Notes: a model not told the origin generated them from the sequence alone. A stretch of DNA of 64,000 bases from Pseudomonas frederiksbergensis (GCF_001874645.1 NZ_CP017887.1:186001-250000); one strand, 5' to 3'; shown: positions 10,142-19,595, numbered from the stretch's first letter. Made by a program: numbers and translations.

Positions 10142-11674
10142 ATGATTTCGATGCCCAAAAATCTTCCTGATGACCCCGCGCGGCTCAAGCAATTGCTGGA
10201 GCAGATGTTGCTTGAGCGCGAGTCCAACAAGGGCCGCATTGTTCATCTTGAAGAAGAAAACGCGCTGCTGCGCCAGCGCTTGTTTGGACGCAAGTCCGAG
10301 CAAACAGCTGATCCGGCAACGCCACAGCTTGCCCTTTTCAACGAAGCGGAAAGCATTGCCGAGCCTGTCGACGAAGACGCCGAAGAAGAAGTCGTTGCTC
10401 CAGCCAAGCGTCGCGGCAAGCGCAAGCCGTTACCTGCCGAACTACCGCGTATCGAAGTCATCCACGAGCTTCCCGAGCACGAGCTGACTTGCGTCTGCGG
10501 TTGCCGCAAACACGCCATTGGCGAGGAAGTCAGCGAGCAGCTTGAAATCGTGCCGATGCAGATCCGTGTGATCAAACACGTTCGTAAAGTCTACGGTTGC
10601 CGCAACTGCGAGACGGCTCCTGTCACGGCGGACAAGCCCGCTCAATTGATTGAAAAAAGCATGGCCAGTCCAAGTGTTTTGGCGATGCTGCTGACCACCA
10701 AGTACGTAGACGGTTTGCCACTTCACCGCTTTGAAAAAGTACTGGGTCGCCACGGCATCGATATTCCACGCCAGACCCTGGCTCGTTGGGTTATCCAGTG
10801 CGGCGAGCACTTCCAGCCGCTACTGAATTTAATGCGCGATAACCTGTTGGTAAGCCGTGTCATCCACTGCGATGAAACACGCGTACAGGTCCTCAAAGAG
10901 CCTGATCGAGAGCCGAGCAGCCAGTCCTGGATGTGGGTGCAAACCGGCGGTCTGCCAGACAAGCCGGTAATCCTTTTCGACTACTCCACCAGCCGAGCGC
11001 AGGAGGTGCCGACGCGCCTGCTCGATGGCTATCGCGGCTATGTCATGACTGATGATTACGCCGGTTACAACGCGCTGGGCGCCCGGCCAGAAGTTGAGCG
11101 TTTAGGCTGCTGGGCCCACGCTCGTCGCAAGTTCGTTGAAGCACAAAAAGTGCAGCCCAAAGGCAAGACAGGGCGCGCCGACATCGCGCTGAACCTGATC
11201 AACAAGCTTTATGGGATCGAACGCGACTTCAAGGCAAGCGGCGACGCTGAACGTAAAACCGGTCGTCGCGAACAAAGCCTGCCGGTACTTACTCAGTTGA
11301 AAAGTTGGATCGAAAAGACACAACCCCAGGTTACCGCTCAGAACGCTCTGGGCAAAGCCATCAGCTATCTGGCAAGCAACTGGAGCAAGCTGGAACGGTA
11401 TGTCGAGGAAGGCTACTTGCCGATCGACAACAACGCCGCCGAACGGGCCATCAGGCCCTTCGTCATCGGACGAAAGAACTGGTTGTTCAGCGATACGCCC
11501 AAAGGCGCGACGGCCAGCGCTCAGCTTTACAGCCTGGTCGAGACTGCCAAAGCCAACGGCCAAGAGCCCTATGCGTGGCTGCACCACGCACTTGAGCGTC
11601 TGCCAACGGCGGCTTCGGTTGAAGATTACGAAGCTTTGTTGCCATGGAACTGCTCGCCGATATCGCCTGGCTGA
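10142..11674 (+). CDS. tnpC: IS66 transposase TnpC (outer copy)
   Basis: DDE transposase of the IS66 family, 510 aa. In order: an N-terminal coiled-coil/leucine-zipper segment ([13 protein letters not shown]...[13 protein letters not shown]), a zinc-binding region with CVCGC and CRNC, the central catalytic domain ([10 protein letters not shown] and [11 protein letters not shown] with the aspartates, CWAHARRKF), and the C-terminal DDE block ([24 protein letters not shown]). It is intact and identical to the inner copy. It is the only visible source of transposition activity in the window together with that copy. Confidence 0.95.
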   Translation: MISMPKNLPDDPARLKQLLEQMLLERESNKGRIVHLEEENALLRQRLFGRKSEQTADPATPQLALFNEAESIAEPVDEDAEEEVVAPAKRRGKRKPLPAELPRIEVIHELPEHELTCVCGCRKHAIGEEVSEQLEIVPMQIRVIKHVRKVYGCRNCETAPVTADKPAQLIEKSMASPSVLAMLLTTKYVDGLPLHRFEKVLGRHGIDIPRQTLARWVIQCGEHFQPLLNLMRDNLLVSRVIHCDETRVQVLKEPDREPSSQSWMWVQTGGLPDKPVILFDYSTSRAQEVPTRLLDGYRGYVMTDDYAGYNALGARPEVERLGCWAHARRKFVEAQKVQPKGKTGRADIALNLINKLYGIERDFKASGDAERKTGRREQSLPVLTQLKSWIEKTQPQVTAQNALGKAISYLASNWSKLERYVEEGYLPIDNNAAERAIRPFVIGRKNWLFSDTPKGATASAQLYSLVETAKANGQEPYAWLHHALERLPTAASVEDYEALLPWNCSPISPG

Positions 11675-11873
11675 GCGCACTACTCAGATGGAAGTCGGTG
11701 GGGATTATGGAGTGCCCATTACAAACTCGACGATACCTGTCGAATATGAGCGGAGCAACGATCATGGAATACGACGAAAAACTGATTGAAGATGCCGTGC
11801 TTGCCCTGTTGGCAACCTTCAGTTCCGACAACGGCAATGCTTGGAAAGGGTTCGACTTCGAGACCATGAACCA

Positions 11874-11881
11874 ATTGCATG
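11874..11881. repeat. Left 8-bp target duplication of inner IS66 element
   Basis: ATTGCATG lies directly before the inner element and is repeated directly after it at 14310-14317. Both belong to the DUF6429 gene of the outer element. Confidence 0.95.
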
Positions 11882-11963
11882 GTAAGCGCTCCATAAACCC
11901 CACCGACTCGGCGCGCTCAGCTGGACGATACTCAGATACACCCAGCATGGCCGTAGTACGAAG

Positions 11964-12224
11964 TCAGGTATCAGGGCTGGATGCATGCTCCCCTTGAGTT
12001 CTCACCCCAAACAACCGGTCGGCTATCTGCCGACCTCGCTCCAGCCCTTCCGCCGTCAACCAAATCGATTTGTTCTTGTTCACAGGATTACTGATGAAAC
12101 CATGTTCATGCAATTGGTTCATGGTCTCGAAGTCGAACCCTTTCCAAGCATTGCCGTTGTCGGAACTGAAGGTTGCCAACAGGGCAAGCACGGCATCTTC
12201 AATCAGTTTTTCGTCGTATTCCAT
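11964..12224 (-). CDS. DUF6429 protein, IS66 passenger (inner copy)
   Basis: Small protein of 86 aa, intact here. The N-terminal half (MEYDEKLIEDAVLALLATFSS) and the C-terminal half (NKSIWLTAEGLERGRQIADRLFG) resemble a small winged-helix fold (my reading), with WLTAEG as the probable wing. Such DUF6429 genes are commonly annotated beside IS66 transposases. It lies between tnpC and the right terminus. A role in regulating or aiding transposition is only inferred from this association. Confidence 0.8.
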   Translation of the reverse strand: MEYDEKLIEDAVLALLATFSSDNGNAWKGFDFETMNQLHEHGFISNPVNKNKSIWLTAEGLERGRQIADRLFGVRTQGEHASSPDT

Positions 12225-12313
12225 GATCGTTGCTCCGCTCATATTCGACAGGTATCGTCGAGTTTGTAATGGGCACTCCATAATCCCCACCGACTTCCAT
12301 CTGAGTAGTGCGC

Positions 12314-13846
12314 TCAGCCAGGCGATATCGGCGAGCAGTTCCATGGCAACAAAGCTTCGTAATCTTCAACCGAAGCCGCCGTTGGCAGACGCTCAAGTGC
12401 GTGGTGCAGCCACGCATAGGGCTCTTGGCCGTTGGCTTTGGCAGTCTCGACCAGGCTGTAAAGCTGAGCGCTGGCCGTCGCGCCTTTGGGCGTATCGCTG
12501 AACAACCAGTTCTTTCGTCCGATGACGAAGGGCCTGATGGCCCGTTCGGCGGCGTTGTTGTCGATCGGCAAGTAGCCTTCCTCGACATACCGTTCCAGCT
12601 TGCTCCAGTTGCTTGCCAGATAGCTGATGGCTTTGCCCAGAGCGTTCTGAGCGGTAACCTGGGGTTGTGTCTTTTCGATCCAACTTTTCAACTGAGTAAG
12701 TACCGGCAGGCTTTGTTCGCGACGACCGGTTTTACGTTCAGCGTCGCCGCTTGCCTTGAAGTCGCGTTCGATCCCATAAAGCTTGTTGATCAGGTTCAGC
12801 GCGATGTCGGCGCGCCCTGTCTTGCCTTTGGGCTGCACTTTTTGTGCTTCAACGAACTTGCGACGAGCGTGGGCCCAGCAGCCTAAACGCTCAACTTCTG
12901 GCCGGGCGCCCAGCGCGTTGTAACCGGCGTAATCATCAGTCATGACATAGCCGCGATAGCCATCGAGCAGGCGCGTCGGCACCTCCTGCGCTCGGCTGGT
13001 GGAGTAGTCGAAAAGGATTACCGGCTTGTCTGGCAGACCGCCGGTTTGCACCCACATCCAGGACTGGCTGCTCGGCTCTCGATCAGGCTCTTTGAGGACC
13101 TGTACGCGTGTTTCATCGCAGTGGATGACACGGCTTACCAACAGGTTATCGCGCATTAAATTCAGTAGCGGCTGGAAGTGCTCGCCGCACTGGATAACCC
13201 AACGAGCCAGGGTCTGGCGTGGAATATCGATGCCGTGGCGACCCAGTACTTTTTCAAAGCGGTGAAGTGGCAAACCGTCTACGTACTTGGTGGTCAGCAG
13301 CATCGCCAAAACACTTGGACTGGCCATGCTTTTTTCAATCAATTGAGCGGGCTTGTCCGCCGTGACAGGAGCCGTCTCGCAGTTGCGGCAACCGTAGACT
13401 TTACGAACGTGTTTGATCACACGGATCTGCATCGGCACGATTTCAAGCTGCTCGCTGACTTCCTCGCCAATGGCGTGTTTGCGGCAACCGCAGACGCAAG
13501 TCAGCTCGTGCTCGGGAAGCTCGTGGATGACTTCGATACGCGGTAGTTCGGCAGGTAACGGCTTGCGCTTGCCGCGACGCTTGGCTGGAGCAACGACTTC
13601 TTCTTCGGCGTCTTCGTCGACAGGCTCGGCAATGCTTTCCGCTTCGTTGAAAAGGGCAAGCTGTGGCGTTGCCGGATCAGCTGTTTGCTCGGACTTGCGT
13701 CCAAACAAGCGCTGGCGCAGCAGCGCGTTTTCTTCTTCAAGATGAACAATGCGGCCCTTGTTGGACTCGCGCTCAAGCAACATCTGCTCCAGCAATTGCT
13801 TGAGCCGCGCGGGGTCATCAGGAAGATTTTTGGGCATCGAAATCAT
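12314..13846 (-). CDS. tnpC: IS66 transposase TnpC (inner copy)
   Basis: Same 510-aa product as the outer copy: coiled-coil start, CVCGC/CRNC zinc-binding region, DDE catalytic core and the C-terminal [11 protein letters not shown] block. It is intact, lies between tnpB and the DUF6429 gene and is transcribed in the opposite direction to the outer copy. Read-through from both tnpC genes converges on the 225-bp spacer region. Confidence 0.95.
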   Translation of the reverse strand: MISMPKNLPDDPARLKQLLEQMLLERESNKGRIVHLEEENALLRQRLFGRKSEQTADPATPQLALFNEAESIAEPVDEDAEEEVVAPAKRRGKRKPLPAELPRIEVIHELPEHELTCVCGCRKHAIGEEVSEQLEIVPMQIRVIKHVRKVYGCRNCETAPVTADKPAQLIEKSMASPSVLAMLLTTKYVDGLPLHRFEKVLGRHGIDIPRQTLARWVIQCGEHFQPLLNLMRDNLLVSRVIHCDETRVQVLKEPDREPSSQSWMWVQTGGLPDKPVILFDYSTSRAQEVPTRLLDGYRGYVMTDDYAGYNALGARPEVERLGCWAHARRKFVEAQKVQPKGKTGRADIALNLINKLYGIERDFKASGDAERKTGRREQSLPVLTQLKSWIEKTQPQVTAQNALGKAISYLASNWSKLERYVEEGYLPIDNNAAERAIRPFVIGRKNWLFSDTPKGATASAQLYSLVETAKANGQEPYAWLHHALERLPTAASVEDYEALLPWNCSPISPG

Positions 13847-13864
13847 GCCCTGGATTATACGGAA

Positions 13865-14224
13865 TCAGGCCACAAATCGCGGCGTCAAAACCTGATGTGG
13901 GCGGTTTCGCCAGAGGTCGAAACCGTCGAGCATCCAGTTGAGTTCCTGGACGGTCAGGACAATCGCCTCGTCGGTGACATCGGGCGATGTTTTGAATCGT
14001 TCAGACTCCAGGCGCTTGAGCCAAAGGCAGAAGCCGTTGCGTTCCCAGTACAAAATCTTCACGCGGTTGCGGGGCTTGTTGAGGAAGACGAAGAGTACCG
14101 GGTCGAACACGGCGACCTTGATGTCCAGCTCGACCAGCGCAGCCAGGCCATCAATGGATTTTCGGAAGTCGACGGGCTTGGGGTACAGATACACTTTTTC
14201 GACTTTTGCGTCGGGTCGCATCAT
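13865..14224 (-). CDS. tnpB: IS66 accessory protein TnpB (inner copy)
   Basis: 119-aa IS66 Orf2-like protein identical to the outer copy (VYLYPKPVDFRKSIDGLA and NRVKILYWERNGFCLWLKR). The ATG that follows GGAG was chosen to match the outer copy. It lies 18 nt upstream of tnpC in the same element. Confidence 0.93.
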   Translation of the reverse strand: MMRPDAKVEKVYLYPKPVDFRKSIDGLAALVELDIKVAVFDPVLFVFLNKPRNRVKILYWERNGFCLWLKRLESERFKTSPDVTDEAIVLTVQELNWMLDGFDLWRNRPHQVLTPRFVA

Positions 14225-14309
14225 GGCGGATGGGCTCCAGAAAGAAATCGGGAGCACAGCATCCGGCATCAGCTAAGCGCTTTGAATATGGGGTTCATGG
14301 AGCGCTTAC

Positions 14310-14317
14310 ATTGCATG
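14310..14317. repeat. Right 8-bp target duplication of inner IS66 element
   Basis: ATTGCATG, exact copy of the site at 11874-11881. Confidence 0.95.
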
Positions 14318-14542
14318 AACATGGTTTCATCAGTAATCCTGTGAACAAGAACAAATCGATTTGGTTGACGGCGGAAGGGCTGGAGCGAGGTCGGCAGATA
14401 GCCGACCGGTTGTTTGGGGTGAGAACTCAAGGGGAGCATGCATCCAACCCTGATACCTGACTTCGTACTACGGCCATGCTGGGTGTATCTGAGTATCGTC
14501 CAGCTGAGCGCGCCGAGTCGGTGGGGTTTATGGAGCGCTTAC

Positions 14543-14550
14543 AAACGAGT
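14543..14550. repeat. Right 8-bp target duplication of outer IS66 element
   Basis: AAACGAGT, exact copy of the site at 9671-9678. Confidence 0.92.
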
Positions 14551-14710
14551 GGCCATGCTGCGCATACCGCCGCCGTTGATGGGCGTGATCCCGCAGAAGG
14601 CAGGTAGGTTCGGAGCCGCATGTGACGCAACTCAGGTATGGGCTATGGATGAGCTTGCGCCAGAGCAAGCCAGACTGCTGAAGATCAATGAATCGCTGTG
14701 CAAGAAGTGA
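14551..14710 (+). pseudogene. Phage portal (P2 gpQ/PBSX-like) C-terminal remnant
   Basis: The short open frame MLRIPPPLMGVIPQKAG, then RFGAACDATQVWAMDELAPEQARL, resembles the end of P2-type portal proteins, where H-R-V-P-P-Q-L-M-G-I-I-P, a GGFG block and NELEPLQ occur in the same order. The frame reads on through the AAACGAGT target site into the left flank of the outer IS66 (NWMLKRVAMLR), so the IS appears to have landed in this remnant. The rest of the portal gene is not present. It is evidence for a former tailed prophage; recognition is from motif similarity only. Confidence 0.5.
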
Positions 14711-14769
14711 CCCGTTTCAACCCGAAAGAGGTGCATGCCGGCAACAGAAACTGAGTCAGCGTAGAGAGT

Positions 14770-14795
14770 AAGCCGCCCTTTGTGGCGGCTTGTTT
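14770..14795 (+). terminator. Rho-independent terminator
   Basis: AAGCCGCC pairs with GGCGGCTT around a 6-nt loop and is followed by GTTT. It separates the phage-portal remnant from the convergent minus-strand gene. Confidence 0.65.
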
Positions 14796-14840
14796 AGGTG
14801 GCGCTCTGCGAGAAAGGGCTAGGCCCAAGGCACCCATCCT

Positions 14841-15050
14841 TTACTGCGCTACACCCTCTTCCTCAACTGTGGTTCCGCACCACTCACAGCTGTCGCCGAA
14901 GGACTCGTCGTAGGCTCCCTGGCTGACAATTTGATTATCCTCTTTGGCTAGGGCGTCCTGCTCGACGCAGTCATTACACAGGGTCACAGTCGGGTATTGT
15001 TCGGTGGCACTGTCGGACTGCATATCCCCAAAGACGGTACAGGTTTTCAT
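14841..15050 (-). CDS. Small cysteine-rich island protein, function unknown
   Basis: 69-aa acidic protein. It has a CNDC pair (VTLCNDCVEQDALAKEDNQI) and a CEWC pair near the C-terminus, so one zinc-ribbon-like site formed by two C-x-x-C knuckles is likely. I recall similar small proteins (start MKTCTVFGDMQSDSATEQYP) from Pseudomonas genomic islands, without a known role. The frame is open 13 codons further upstream; the ATG of MKTCTV was chosen because the conserved-looking region begins there. It stands alone between the terminator and the methylase cassette. Confidence 0.65.
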   Translation of the reverse strand: MKTCTVFGDMQSDSATEQYPTVTLCNDCVEQDALAKEDNQIVSQGAYDESFGDSCEWCGTTVEEEGVAQ

Positions 15051-15208
15051 GGGTATGGCTCCTAGATAGTGGTCGTCCAGTGTAATCACATTTGCGGCTT
15101 CGAGGGTACCGGACTATGTCAGTCTATTGTAACTCGCCCGCATCAACCTGATAAATGCTCCAGCACCAAACCATCATCAAATATCTAAAATATAAAAGTT
15201 AGCCCAAT

Positions 15209-15970
15209 CTAAGATGAGCCGCGACACCGGGACCGCTCGCAAGGCTGATCTGAATGGAGCCATAGGTGATGAATATTGATAACTCCTGCTTTCAAATCGC
15301 TTCCAGATAGGCAAAAATCACGATTGTGTTTCGATAAGCAGACAGAAGTGCCGAAGGCGGTCGGAGCAAGTGCCTCAAGATCACCTTGGGTGCTTAGTTG
15401 ATTAGTTAATAAAACGCTATTAAAGCCCGACGCCAACCCTCCAGGAAGCCTACAAACATTTCGAACATACCCTAACATCATGGCACGATCCACTGCCCAA
15501 GCGTAATCGCCTTGGACAAAACGAATAAGGCCAGCATTGCAGTAAGTACTCACTACTGGATGAGCAGCATCAATGGGCTTGCACTCGATAAATATAGCAG
15601 TAGTAACAGAGTTAGTAGTTTGAATATGCCCGCGCAGGGGACGAAATGTAAGATCAGGTTGTCTATCCAGATGCTCGCCATTGTGATTGCGCAAATTGCC
15701 TTCTCTCACAGGCGTTTCGAACAAAAAAAATCCTGGAATCGGCACATCATCAGCAGCATGAAGATCCCCAAGAATCAACTGTAGCCGTTCAGTAATTTCG
15801 TCCTCGGTTGCAATACATAGCGAAAACGCACCAACCCGTACCTCGTCCATTAGTAACTGCCATGCCATGCACAGGACGTTTTGCACCACGACCAATAGGG
15901 AAGGCGATATTTCTGCTGTTTTTGTAATCGCTGATGGGCGCTGCCAATTTCGAGTCATGAGGCCGCTCAT
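15209..15970 (-). CDS. Putative PD-(D/E)XK nuclease of a methylase cassette
   Basis: 253-aa protein with no family that I recognise outright. An acidic start (E59 in EDEITERLQL) is followed by QPDLTFRP (D106) and then a hydrophobic strand ending IECK (E129, K131). This E...D...E-x-K order is the signature of PD-(D/E)XK nucleases and related restriction endonucleases. It is the last gene of a three-gene unit; its start overlaps the methylase stop by 4 nt (ATGA), implying translational coupling. The natural reading is the cleaving subunit of a restriction system whose methylase is the preceding gene. The C-terminal quarter has no visible motif. The catalytic assignment is inferred by eye and needs a profile search. 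Confidence 0.6.
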   Translation of the reverse strand: MSGLMTRNWQRPSAITKTAEISPSLLVVVQNVLCMAWQLLMDEVRVGAFSLCIATEDEITERLQLILGDLHAADDVPIPGFFLFETPVREGNLRNHNGEHLDRQPDLTFRPLRGHIQTTNSVTTAIFIECKPIDAAHPVVSTYCNAGLIRFVQGDYAWAVDRAMMLGYVRNVCRLPGGLASGFNSVLLTNQLSTQGDLEALAPTAFGTSVCLSKHNRDFCLSGSDLKAGVINIHHLWLHSDQPCERSRCRGSS

Positions 15971-18963
15971 TGTTTAGCTCGCGCCTCCAACATTGCTCCG
16001 TACTGCCAAAGTAGATCTGAAGCTAGCAGGCGTGCCTGGGTTAGCGTCCAGTAACGATAGTGATCAAGCAAGCCGACTATAACTAATGGCTGATCATGAT
16101 CGACTATCGTAATTCTACTAATTGCCAGGTCATCTGCGTGCTGAACCCATCCTGGAGGTACCATTACTGGCGCAATTTTCTCACCCAGAGAAATAGCGAT
16201 GAATTTCCAAGGTGACAGAGAATCATAAACAAGCTCACGGATGTGAACATGATATCCACTGACGGAAAACACAGCAGATAACTCCGCCTGCAATCTCTCT
16301 TTAAAGCTATCTACCTCCTCTAAGATTGCTGGCTTACAAGAACGAGCTTTAGCAAGAGGAAAAGGAGCTCGCGTAGAAAGTGTATCGAGCACTGTTTCCA
16401 GGTCGTGTCGACCGAGACCATAGGTTTGCGCAACTACCTGATCTAATACATCCCATTCAGGTTGACCTTCAATCAAAGCACGAGCACAAGAACTAATCAA
16501 TTTTCGATCATCCTCATTAATCCGCCCCACACTAACGAGCGGAAAACTCTCGACATCCTGCAGCTGGAGGGACTCGCGCTCAACACCAAACTTAGCACTA
16601 GTCATCAACGCCCAATACTCAAATAGCTTACTGTGCATGAGCACAAGTAAGTATTTAGATAAAAAGTCGCCATCCGGATGAGCACCAGACGAAAAGCCGT
16701 AATAAGATTCGGAATAAGCAACATCGAAGTCACAGATAAGCGCCCGCCCCTGCTCTCGATTTGCCTTGTATCCCTCACGAACCAATACTAATGGAGCTTT
16801 ATATATTTTAGGATCTCTAGGCCACTGCAAGCCTTGCGGCACGTAAAGAGGTAGCGTTTCCACTTTTACGAAAAACGGATGTTCAGCATAACGCGCACCT
16901 AACTGTGGCATTCCTGCCAAAAAAGTATCGTCATCCGAGCGCTGGGCAACCTGATAACCTTGTCCGCTATGTAAACCTCGCTCGGGAATCCAGAACTCAC
17001 CTATGGAGTAATCAGCACACGCCCGGATGCGCTGAACGATAGCCAAGTCCAATGCCGACCCACGATACAAAGTCTTTACGGCCGCAGGCTCGTTAACGAC
17101 AAAATTCAAGTCAATAGGGACCGCGTCGCTGGCATCTATACGCATGCGACCTTTACCAGTTAGTGCGGGCTCATCCTCAGGGCTGACCAACACAAACTGA
17201 TCACCCTCTTGTGGTCGACAATTATCTGCGAAAAGCAGGCAAAACGGTTGCTCTACGTTTGGCCAAACCTTCGTCTGCCGTACCGACGCACCATTCAAAA
17301 TGCCGGTAATTGAAAGAGCTTGAAATATTGCCCGACGCGCAGAAAAGCCGGCCGGTGACATTTTGAAAAGCCAACGCCCAGCAACAGCCAAAGCAATACG
17401 CCCGCCAGGCTTTGCCCAATCCATAGCGCCCCAAACGAATGGTAAGTCAGTCACACGATCCGGATTTTTATAGGTCAATGCAATCTCGTGGAGCTCTCTC
17501 CGTGCTGCAACGGCGCGGCAACGACGAGTGAATACTTTATCAATCGCAGCGTAAGACGACTTAAGGCTAGTCCATGGCGGGTTGCCTATTACTAGGTCGA
17601 ACGCCGAAAGAAATTCTTTTGATACATGGTCGCCTAAACTGCCTGCCATCGGTTTTATAACAGCCAAGTCGCTACCTGGATCGGCCACATCGATCAAGAC
17701 CTTACCTTCAAGCTTATTGAACCTAAGCATTTCAACAGGCGCAGGGGCAGGATCAAGTTCTAATGCTGTTAGATATAGGGCCAATGCGGCAAGAGTACGA
17801 GCATGAGCATTGATGTCAAAGCCGGTCAATTGCTGTTCAAGGATTTCTCGTAATTCTTGTCGATCGGGCCGCTTCCCAGACTCGGTGAAGTGTAGCTCTG
17901 CTAACTTGCGGAAGCAGGCAACCAAAAACACCCCAGCACCACATGCAGGGTCAAGCACCCGTGCAGCCGCTCCCGCTGGATGCTGATGGAAGGCCTCTTC
18001 GACCATGTACTCTGCGATATGCGAAGGGGTGTAATACACACTAGTGTCACGCCGCGCCTCCGCATCGAAGCGATACATCAACTCTTCATATGTTTCACTC
18101 AATAATCCGATAGGCAGATGATCGAAATCCAAATCCCCCCAATTGAGTAGTCTTTGAGACATACCTGGAGTAATAGATTGATCCAGTCCAAGGATAGCCT
18201 CAAGTGGACGGGTTAACTGGTGACCAACCTTTTGAAAAAGACCGCTAAAATACTCGTTATAGTTTTTGTTAGGAAGTTTCAGTAAATCACCATTAAAAAT
18301 CCGATCTAGCCATTCATTTGCCGCAACCAGACTGTCAATACTACTGAAGCATTCTTCCAATGATCGAGCGGAAGAGGAGATCGTTCGCAGATGATCATCA
18401 CCGATAATTTTTCGCCCGATAAGGTAACGAAAGAAAAGCGCCCGACCAGTTAACGCGATGCTTTCGTCAGTTGACAGTCCAAAGCCTTTAAGCTCCTCGC
18501 CGGCATCCGTCATCAACCCAAACAAAACGTTGCGCAATATCAGGCTAGAAATTGGGGCAAGCTCTTCGCCGTGGACTAATCGAGGTAGAACACTCGGAGA
18601 TTCAGCCTTTCCAACTAGAAACGATACCGGCATTGAATTGGGATCGGGACGAAGATCTGTTGCATAAATTTCTAAGCGACCAGGACGCAGAACTCCAAGC
18701 CATGCTGGATCACCTCGCATGGCTAGTTTCCGGCGCAAGTCAGCAATATCAAATCCGCTGGATACAACTCCCAGTCGGCTCGCATCTACCACATAAAGTA
18801 ATGCTTGCCTCCGCTCCTCGATTACTACATCGATGATCGGCTGCCCAGTTTTCCGGACGAGATCCACGTAACGCAGAAGGCGAGGATCGTCTTGACGAGA
18901 AAGCTCCACACAATCCACTGGACGAGCGCCGAAGCCCGTCAAAATATCAAGAGTGTTATTCAT
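15967..18963 (-). CDS. Eco57I-like N6-adenine DNA methyltransferase (998 aa)
   Basis: Large adenine methylase. Residues 1-300 form an N-terminal domain of unknown class (PIIDVVIEERRQALLYVVD near residue 43). YYTPSHIAEYMVEEAF (about 310) leads to the SAM-binding motif RVLDPACGAGVFLVA (about 335-349) and the catalytic NPPW (461-464, in FDLVIGNPPWTSLK). After about residue 640 a region such as RGLHSGQGYQVAQ resembles the TaqI/Eco57I-type specificity domain. The length and layout resemble type IIG and BREX PglX-like enzymes, but no fused nuclease motif was seen. It overlaps its upstream neighbour and its downstream nuclease by 4 nt each. Together they suggest host-DNA modification paired with restriction of unmodified DNA. 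Confidence 0.85.
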   Translation of the reverse strand: MNNTLDILTGFGARPVDCVELSRQDDPRLLRYVDLVRKTGQPIIDVVIEERRQALLYVVDASRLGVVSSGFDIADLRRKLAMRGDPAWLGVLRPGRLEIYATDLRPDPNSMPVSFLVGKAESPSVLPRLVHGEELAPISSLILRNVLFGLMTDAGEELKGFGLSTDESIALTGRALFFRYLIGRKIIGDDHLRTISSSARSLEECFSSIDSLVAANEWLDRIFNGDLLKLPNKNYNEYFSGLFQKVGHQLTRPLEAILGLDQSITPGMSQRLLNWGDLDFDHLPIGLLSETYEELMYRFDAEARRDTSVYYTPSHIAEYMVEEAFHQHPAGAAARVLDPACGAGVFLVACFRKLAELHFTESGKRPDRQELREILEQQLTGFDINAHARTLAALALYLTALELDPAPAPVEMLRFNKLEGKVLIDVADPGSDLAVIKPMAGSLGDHVSKEFLSAFDLVIGNPPWTSLKSSYAAIDKVFTRRCRAVAARRELHEIALTYKNPDRVTDLPFVWGAMDWAKPGGRIALAVAGRWLFKMSPAGFSARRAIFQALSITGILNGASVRQTKVWPNVEQPFCLLFADNCRPQEGDQFVLVSPEDEPALTGKGRMRIDASDAVPIDLNFVVNEPAAVKTLYRGSALDLAIVQRIRACADYSIGEFWIPERGLHSGQGYQVAQRSDDDTFLAGMPQLGARYAEHPFFVKVETLPLYVPQGLQWPRDPKIYKAPLVLVREGYKANREQGRALICDFDVAYSESYYGFSSGAHPDGDFLSKYLLVLMHSKLFEYWALMTSAKFGVERESLQLQDVESFPLVSVGRINEDDRKLISSCARALIEGQPEWDVLDQVVAQTYGLGRHDLETVLDTLSTRAPFPLAKARSCKPAILEEVDSFKERLQAELSAVFSVSGYHVHIRELVYDSLSPWKFIAISLGEKIAPVMVPPGWVQHADDLAISRITIVDHDQPLVIVGLLDHYRYWTLTQARLLASDLLWQYGAMLEARAKQ

Positions 18964-19415
18964 TGGGAACGAGCAAGCATGTCGGCGATCAAGGGGAGCT
19001 CACGCTGAGGCGGCACGATTCCAAGATAAACATCGATACGATTTCGCTCTTCCGCCAAATCAAGAACCCAACCCGACTCACTGATCGGGTGGGCATGCAC
19101 CAAACGCGTGGCACCGTCCGACCGGCGGATGAAAATCCACTCTTCGGCAGTCACTGACTTAAGTTCAGCTAAATACTTATGGATGCCCCCCGACAACTGG
19201 CCCAGCAACCGACTTTTCACACCGAACTGATCTTCCAATGTCTGAAGAACTGCCATCACTACCAAGTCAGCTTTGCTGAAGCGACGGGCACTACGCTCCA
19301 TAGTGACCATAAAGGAGAAAGGTGGTAATTGGACCCATGCATGGACACGGGAGCGGCACACTCCTCCCAATGCACTGCACACGTCTTTAGCTGTAAAGGA
19401 AAGGGGCTTGATCAT
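18960..19415 (-). CDS. HTH (MerR-like) protein, first gene of the methylase cassette
   Basis: 151-aa protein. The N-terminal half reads as a MerR-like winged HTH: FTAKDVCSALGGVCRSRVHAWVQ (HTH), then RRFSKADLVVMAVLQTLEDQFGV (the wing helix with the typical R-R-F/Y-S-x-x-D-L block). The C-terminal half (GWVLDLAEERNRIDVYLGIVP) has no known motif. It is the first gene of the unit and its stop overlaps the methylase start by 4 nt. It may be a controller of the cassette, analogous to the C proteins of restriction-modification systems, or a specificity partner. Function is not established by sequence. Confidence 0.6.
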   Translation of the reverse strand: MIKPLSFTAKDVCSALGGVCRSRVHAWVQLPPFSFMVTMERSARRFSKADLVVMAVLQTLEDQFGVKSRLLGQLSGGIHKYLAELKSVTAEEWIFIRRSDGATRLVHAHPISESGWVLDLAEERNRIDVYLGIVPPQRELPLIADMLARSQ

Positions 19416-19595
19416 CTCTGCTCAGAACTCAGCTCAAAACTGTTTTGATTATAAAGCAGTTTCGCGATCTAGCCCAGAAACCTTTTTGGCCCTAAACGCT
19501 GCTTGTCGCCAGAACTCGAAGTGAGCGCTCTGCGTTTCCAAAAAAATTCAGCCATACATCACTGCTATGACATCACCACCATGGAGATTCAAACC

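Larger units (their letters stand above)
11882..14309 (-). mobile_element. Inner IS66-family element (2,428 bp), inserted in the outer copy
   Basis: Complete element in opposite orientation to its host copy, bounded by the same termini (GTAAGCGCTCC... at the left and ...GGAGCGCTTAC at the right) and by ATTGCATG duplications. It carries intact tnpB, tnpC and DUF6429. Position p in the outer left arm corresponds to 23988 minus p in this copy over about 2.2 kb, giving a long inverted repeat with a 225-bp spacer. The near-identity indicates a very recent jump of one copy into the other or into a sister element. Confidence 0.95.
11764..14460 (+). pseudogene. DUF6429 passenger gene of outer IS66, split by the inner IS66
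   Basis: The first 39 codons (MEYDEKLIEDAVLALLATF to METMNQLH region) lie before the inner element and the rest (EHGFISNPVNKNKSIWLTAEGLERGRQIADRLFG to the stop) after it. The break falls exactly at the inner element's 8-bp target duplication. The same gene is intact in the inner copy. Joined across the insertion the frame is open, so this is a pure insertional disruption. Confidence 0.9.
9679..14542 (+). mobile_element. Outer IS66-family element (2,428 bp when the inner copy is removed)
   Basis: The left end GTAAGCGCTCCATGAACCCC matches, as an inverted repeat with one mismatch, the right end GGGGTTTATGGAGCGCTTAC. The element carries tnpB, tnpC and a DUF6429 passenger gene; no tnpA was seen. 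Flanking AAACGAGT duplications mark a clean insertion, apparently into a phage-portal-like remnant. A second copy sits inside it at 11882-14309. Removing that copy and one of its target duplications leaves 2,428 bp, the same length as the inner element. The two copies look identical over what could be compared by eye, apart from one substitution near the right end (AACCC here, AGCCC in the inner copy). Confidence 0.93.

Noticed and set aside
13685..14344. Long frames over the IS66 copies on the opposite strand
   Set aside because: They are complements of tnpB/tnpC and appear identically in both copies.
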